NCBI GenBank assembly: GCA_036525535.1
Contig: DATDAH010000156.1
Location: 1 to 6,218 of the forward strand
Reading direction: 5' to 3'
Length of the DNA stretch: 6,218 bases
Source of the DNA: DATDAH01 sp036525535
GTDB taxonomy: Bacteria; Actinomycetota; Acidimicrobiia; Acidimicrobiales; DATDAH01
Position 1 is the first letter of the stretch. Each line of letters begins with the position of its first letter. Shown here one piece after another: positions 5,025 through 6,218 of the stretch. A model generated the notes under the pieces. It ran no database searches. It worked only from the letters and a program-made list of their open reading frames with translations, and was not told where the DNA came from. A program made the translations under genes and the position numbers.

Positions 5025-5054
5025 GACGACCTCCGGGCGCCCAGCCGACGGCGG

Positions 5055-6218
5055 CTACAGCTCGAGCTCGATCGGACCGGCCCGCAGCACGACGAGCACC
5101 GGTCCCGTGGCGTCGACCACCGTGGAGGCGGCGCCCGCACACCGTCCACCGTCCACGACGAGGTCGGGCGGCCCGGTCAGGACGGCTGCGGCCGAGGCGG
5201 CCGTGGGTGGGGTCGGCTCGCCATGACGGTTGGCGCTGGTCGTGGCCAGGGGGCCGACCGCCGAAGCCAGTCCGCGCACGACGTCGTGGTCGGGGACCCG
5301 GACCCCGACGGTGTCCGCCGGCTCGCCGAGGTCCCAGTCGAGCCCGGGGCGTCGGGGCAGGACCAGCGTGAGCGGGCCCGGCCACCAACGCTCGGCCAGG
5401 CGGCGGGCGTCGACGGAGAGCACCCCGACGGCGTCGGCCTGCTCGATCGAGGCCACGAGTACGGCGACGGGTTGCTCGGCGGCCCGATCCTTCAGCGCGG
5501 CCAGCCGGTCGACGGCACCCGGGAGGTCGGCCCGGACCGCCAGCCCGTACACCGTGTCGGTCGGCACCACCACGGCGCCGCCGGCCCGCAACGCAACGAT
5601 CGCCGCACTCGGTCCCGGGTCCGGAACGCGCCCGACGAGGACCCGGTCGAGACCGGCGAGGTCCGCCTCGATGCGGACCGCCGTGTAGCCCTGACCCCTC
5701 AGGCGGGCCGCCATGGGCTCGGCCTGGTGGGGAGCCAGCTCGAGCACGAGCGCCCCGCCGGGAGCCAGCCACGTCCGGGCCTCGTCGATGAGGTGCTCGA
5801 GGTCTTCGGTGCCGGCCGGGCCGGCCACCAGCGCCGATTCCGGCTCCCAGTCGGCCACCGACGGCAGGAGGCCCTCGTCGGCCCCGATGTACGGCGGGTT
5901 GCTGACGATCACGTCGACGCTCCCCCGGGCGTCATCGGGCAGTGCCGCGAACCAGGTGCCTTCAGCCACGGTCACCCGGGCCGCCGGGCGACCCAGCCCG
6001 GCCAGGTTCGCCCGGGCCACGTCCAGAGCATCAGCCGATACGTCGGTCAACCAGACCTCGGTCCAGTCCCGCTCGGCTGCGATCGCCAGGCCGATGGCCC
6101 CCGAGCCCGTGCCGAGGTCGGCGACCAGCACCCGCCCGCCCCGCTCCGCCCGACGGCGGTCGACCTCGTCGAGGGCGTGGCCGGCGACGACCTCGGTCTC
6201 GGGTCGGGGGATCAGGAC
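5055..6218 (-). CDS. PrmC release-factor glutamine methyltransferase fused to Sua5 threonylcarbamoyl-AMP synthase (N-terminus missing)
   Basis: One open frame of 387 residues runs from the right edge to the TAG at 5055. The first part is PrmC/HemK, which uses S-adenosylmethionine to methylate the GGQ glutamine of release factors: LIPRPETE at 2-9, SAM loop ADLGTGSGAIG at 33-43, acidic D59, and the substrate motif NPPYI at 107-111, ending near DRVLVGRV at 191-198. Roughly the first 90 residues, the small helical N-terminal domain, lie outside the window. After a linker of only about five residues comes Sua5/YwlC/TsaC, which makes threonylcarbamoyl-AMP from threonine, bicarbonate and ATP for tRNA t6A37: VVPTDTVYGLA at 217-227, LKDR at 243-246, RWWPGPLTLVLPR at 277-289, VGVRVPDH at 304-311, TTSANRHGEPTPPT at 326-339 and VVDGG at 354-358. 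No stop and no ATG or GTG start lies in the linker, so a true fusion is likely. The catalytic motifs of both halves are intact. prfA is expected upstream by gene order. Confidence 0.94.
   Translation of the reverse strand, partial: VLIPRPETEVVAGHALDEVDRRRAERGGRVLVADLGTGSGAIGLAIAAERDWTEVWLTDVSADALDVARANLAGLGRPAARVTVAEGTWFAALPDDARGSVDVIVSNPPYIGADEGLLPSVADWEPESALVAGPAGTEDLEHLIDEARTWLAPGGALVLELAPHQAEPMAARLRGQGYTAVRIEADLAGLDRVLVGRVPDPGPSAAIVALRAGGAVVVPTDTVYGLAVRADLPGAVDRLAALKDRAAEQPVAVLVASIEQADAVGVLSVDARRLAERWWPGPLTLVLPRRPGLDWDLGEPADTVGVRVPDHDVVRGLASAVGPLATTSANRHGEPTPPTAASAAAVLTGPPDLVVDGGRCAGAASTVVDATGPVLVVLRAGPIELEL

Noticed and set aside
4954..5772. Minus-strand open frame of 272 residues overlapping sua5
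   Set aside because: Out-of-frame Arg/Gly/Pro-rich shadow of the PrmC-Sua5 gene.

Overview
This is a very GC-rich window with third codon positions that are almost all G or C, carrying six protein genes. The order prmC, sua5, low-molecular-weight phosphatase, glyA, wecA-like (all on the minus strand) is the housekeeping cluster that in many Actinobacteria lies between prfA and the ATP synthase operon. Together with a mycobacterial-type thiolase-like protein and leaderless-looking promoters, this points to a high-GC actinobacterium. An acidimicrobial lineage would fit, but the genus cannot be named from the sequence.

Layout from the right edge to the left, in minus-strand order: positions 6218-5055 hold a PrmC release-factor methyltransferase fused in frame to a Sua5 threonylcarbamoyl-AMP synthase (N-terminus off the window). 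Positions 4990-4547 hold a small single-domain cyclic-nucleotide-binding protein. Positions 4546-4405 are a repeat-rich gap between convergent genes. The only plus-strand gene, 2929-4302, is a thiolase-like protein whose catalytic residues are replaced; its reading frame seems to continue past an in-frame TGA as far as 4404. Positions 2885-2298 hold a low-molecular-weight protein tyrosine phosphatase that has no ordinary start codon and overlaps glyA by ATGA. Positions 2301-1060 hold glyA. Positions 1059-765 are a 295-base gap with a promoter-like box and strong RNA hairpins. Positions 764-1 hold a WecA/TagO-type sugar-phosphate transferase, cut off by the left edge.

PrmC-Sua5 serves translation: glutamine methylation of release factors and the first step of tRNA t6A37 synthesis. 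GlyA supplies glycine and one-carbon units, and the WecA-like enzyme starts lipid-linked envelope glycan synthesis. The thiolase-like and cyclic-nucleotide-binding genes look like insertions into this cluster. They face each other and separate sua5 from the phosphatase-glyA pair, which then needs its own promoter, shared back to back with the thiolase-like gene.

The points most worth a second look are the PrmC-Sua5 fusion, the ATC-start leaderless phosphatase, the mirrored pair of -10 boxes, the interrupted C-terminal domain of the thiolase-like protein, and the structured leader ahead of the wecA-like gene. I saw no tRNA, rRNA, CRISPR array, transposase or phage gene.
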